From the NCBI RefSeq assembly GCF_018691265.1, contig NW_024881324.1:5087730-5151729 (forward strand): DNA of 64,000 nucleotides, in the 5' to 3' direction. The notes below the pieces were generated by a model. It had not been told where the DNA came from, ran no database searches, and saw nothing but the letters and a program-made list of their open reading frames with translations. Shown in pieces: positions 62,740 through 64,000 of this stretch. The number at the start of each line of letters is the position of its first letter. The first letter of the stretch is position 1. The position numbers were made by a program, and so were the translations under genes. This stretch comes from Tyto alba (lineage: Eukaryota; Chordata; Aves; Strigiformes; Tytonidae).

Positions 62740-63140
62740 GGATGGCTTTCTCCATGGGCCACGATGTCTTCAGAGATGCTCTAGCGTGGCCTTGCCCACA
62801 GCCACAGTCCCTTCAGAAGTGAATCTGCTCCAACATGGCCTCACCCATGGCTTCAGTCCCTCCAGGGGTGTACCTGTTCTGTTGTGGGCTTATCCATGGC
62901 CACGCACTTTGAGATGCTCCAGCATGACCTCTTGCACAGCCACAGATGCTTCAAGGTGTACCTGCTGCAGCATGGACTTACTCTTGGGCCACAATCCCTT
63001 CAGAGGCATACCAGCTGCTGCGCAGACATATCCATGGCCACAGATACTTTGAGATGGATCTGCTCTGGCATGGGCTTATCCACAGATACTTCAGGGTGTC
63101 CTGCTCCTGTGCGGACTCATCCACAAGTCACAGTCCCTTT
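62740..63140 (+). repeat. Degenerate tandem repeat, about 50-bp unit
   Basis: About eight units alternate 'ccatggccacag', 'cttcagaggtgtacctgctc' and 'cagcatggacttatcc'. It is part of the ERV leader. Predicted ORFs over it are repeat-derived. Confidence 0.8.
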
Positions 63141-63466
63141 GTCTCGAGTTTCCAGCCTGTCCAGTGCAGCAGCACAGAACCAGCAGCGATGCCTTGGCCA
63201 CCTGCCAGCCCAGGCACATCGCCATTGCAGTTGTTATCAGAATGTTCCCAGGCACAGCAGAGTCAGATGATCAGCAGCAGAGCACCACAGCAAGCAGTGA
63301 CAGCAAAAAGCAGCCACTAATGAGCACCAGACTCTAATATACAATGAGGCAAGCAAGTCCCATGGCAAGCCCAGGAGCCTGCCAATTAATAGCTAAACAG
63401 CAATAACAGCTATAAATTCAATCTGGCACATTCCAATCCAATCTCTCATTATCATGAACCCTTCAA

Positions 63467-63484
63467 GCCACATGTTGGGCACCA
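63467..63484 (-). other. Retroviral primer binding site (tRNA-Lys-like)
   Basis: The minus strand reads TGGTGCCCAACATGTGGC, 8 bp inside the LTR end. It differs at three of 18 positions from the tRNA-Lys1,2 primer site TGGCGCCCAACGTGGGGC. It fixes the orientation of the provirus. Confidence 0.8.
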
Positions 63485-63492
63485 AAAATGAC

Positions 63493-64000
63493 TGTCATGG
63501 TTTAACACCATCTGACAACTCAGCCCCATCCAGCCACTCCCTCACTCACTCCACCCTGGTGGTATGGGGGAGATAATCAGAAGGGTAAAAGTGAGAAAAC
63601 TTGTGGGTTGAGATAAAAACAGATTAATAGGTAAAGCAAAAGCCACTCACACAAACAAAGCAAAACAAGGAATTTGTTCCCCACTTCCCATGGGCAGGCA
63701 GGTGCTCAGCCATCTCCAGGACAGCCGGGCTCCATCACACATAACGGTCACTTAGGCAGATAAAAGCCATCACTCTGAATGCCCCCCCCTTCCTCCTTCT
63801 CCCCCCAGCTCTATATGCTGAGCATGATGCCATATGGACTGGGATACCCCTGGGGTCGGTTGGGGTCAGCTGTCCTGGCTGTGCCCCCTCCCAGCTCCTT
63901 GTGCCCCCCCAGCCACTCGCTGGTGGGGTGGGGTGAGGGGCAGGAAAGGCCTTGGCTCTGTGTGAGCCCTGCTCAGCAGAAACTAAAACATCCGTGTTAT
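63493..64000 (-). mobile_element. 5' LTR of a minus-strand ERV, cut by window end
   Basis: The + strand starts TGTCATGGTTTAACACC. From about 63805 to the end it is nearly identical to 365-565 of the LTR at 68-648. It lies next to the primer binding site, so it is the 5' LTR of a provirus that reads leftwards from beyond the window. Confidence 0.9.

Larger units (their letters stand above)
61727..63484 (-). mobile_element. ERV leader/internal sequence, minus orientation, with nested LTR
   Basis: Minus-strand internal sequence next to the LTR at 63493. On the + strand it begins with an LTR-end-like word (TGTCGTGGTTTAACCCCAG at 61727). It then carries non-coding leader-like sequence that I recognise from avian ERVs. 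A tandem repeat of about 50 bp ('ggccacagtcccttcagagg', 'acctgctccagcatgg', 'cttatcca') spans about 62150-62250 and 62740-63140. A plus-strand LTR is inserted at 62251-62729. No gag, pol or env frame is visible; ORFs of up to 128 codons follow the repeats. Confidence 0.75.

Noticed and set aside
62740..63140. CRISPR-like array
   Set aside because: Units are degenerate and contiguous without unique spacers, in a vertebrate ERV leader.
62884..63320. Two overlapping ORFs of 128 and 124 codons
   Set aside because: They follow the 50-bp repeats of the ERV leader in two frames, so they are repeat-derived.

Overview
The window is a piece of a bird nuclear genome. It is AT-rich and intron-dominated. 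It holds CR1 LINE 3' ends and several endogenous retrovirus (ERV) solo LTRs of types I recognise from avian genomes. The species cannot be named from the sequence alone.

One protein-coding gene fills most of it. It is SLC12A7 (KCC4, an electroneutral K-Cl cotransporter), on the + strand from a short candidate first exon at 3765-3804 to the stop codon at 55325-55327, with a poly(A) signal at 56209-56214. I placed 24 coding exons by reading through splice sites. Joined, they give 3171 nt (1056 codons plus stop) with no frame break, close to mammalian KCC4 length (about 1083 aa). The frame covers the whole family architecture: cytosolic N-terminus, 12 membrane segments, a large glycosylated loop with four cysteines, and a C-terminal domain with two regulatory threonine sites. 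The intact frame argues for a working gene.

The gene's RNA-level details are the most interesting part. Introns 10 and 23 have exact U12-type donors (GTATCCTTT), and intron 23 also has a perfect U12 branch site. Intron 19 is a 175-bp GC-AG intron. A 15-nt microexon at 51888-51902 can add EWETL just before the conserved [11 protein letters not shown] segment, as in KCC2. The first exon found here is a short alternative 5' exon resembling KCC2 exon 1b; no CpG-island promoter or longer exon 1a is visible.

Layout: 1-1721, two solo LTRs side by side; 1722-3764, no feature recognised; 3765-56235, SLC12A7, with sense and antisense solo LTRs in introns 3, 13 and 21, CR1 pieces in introns 1 and 16, and minisatellites; 56235-64000, repeat-dense flank. 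The flank contains a 340-bp-period array with telomere-like boxes, a near-identical second copy of about 1.05 kb of SLC12A7 intron 14, ERV LTR, leader and possible env-tail fragments, and the start of a minus-strand provirus with a primer binding site at 63467-63484. No other cellular gene, tRNA, rRNA or CRISPR array was found.
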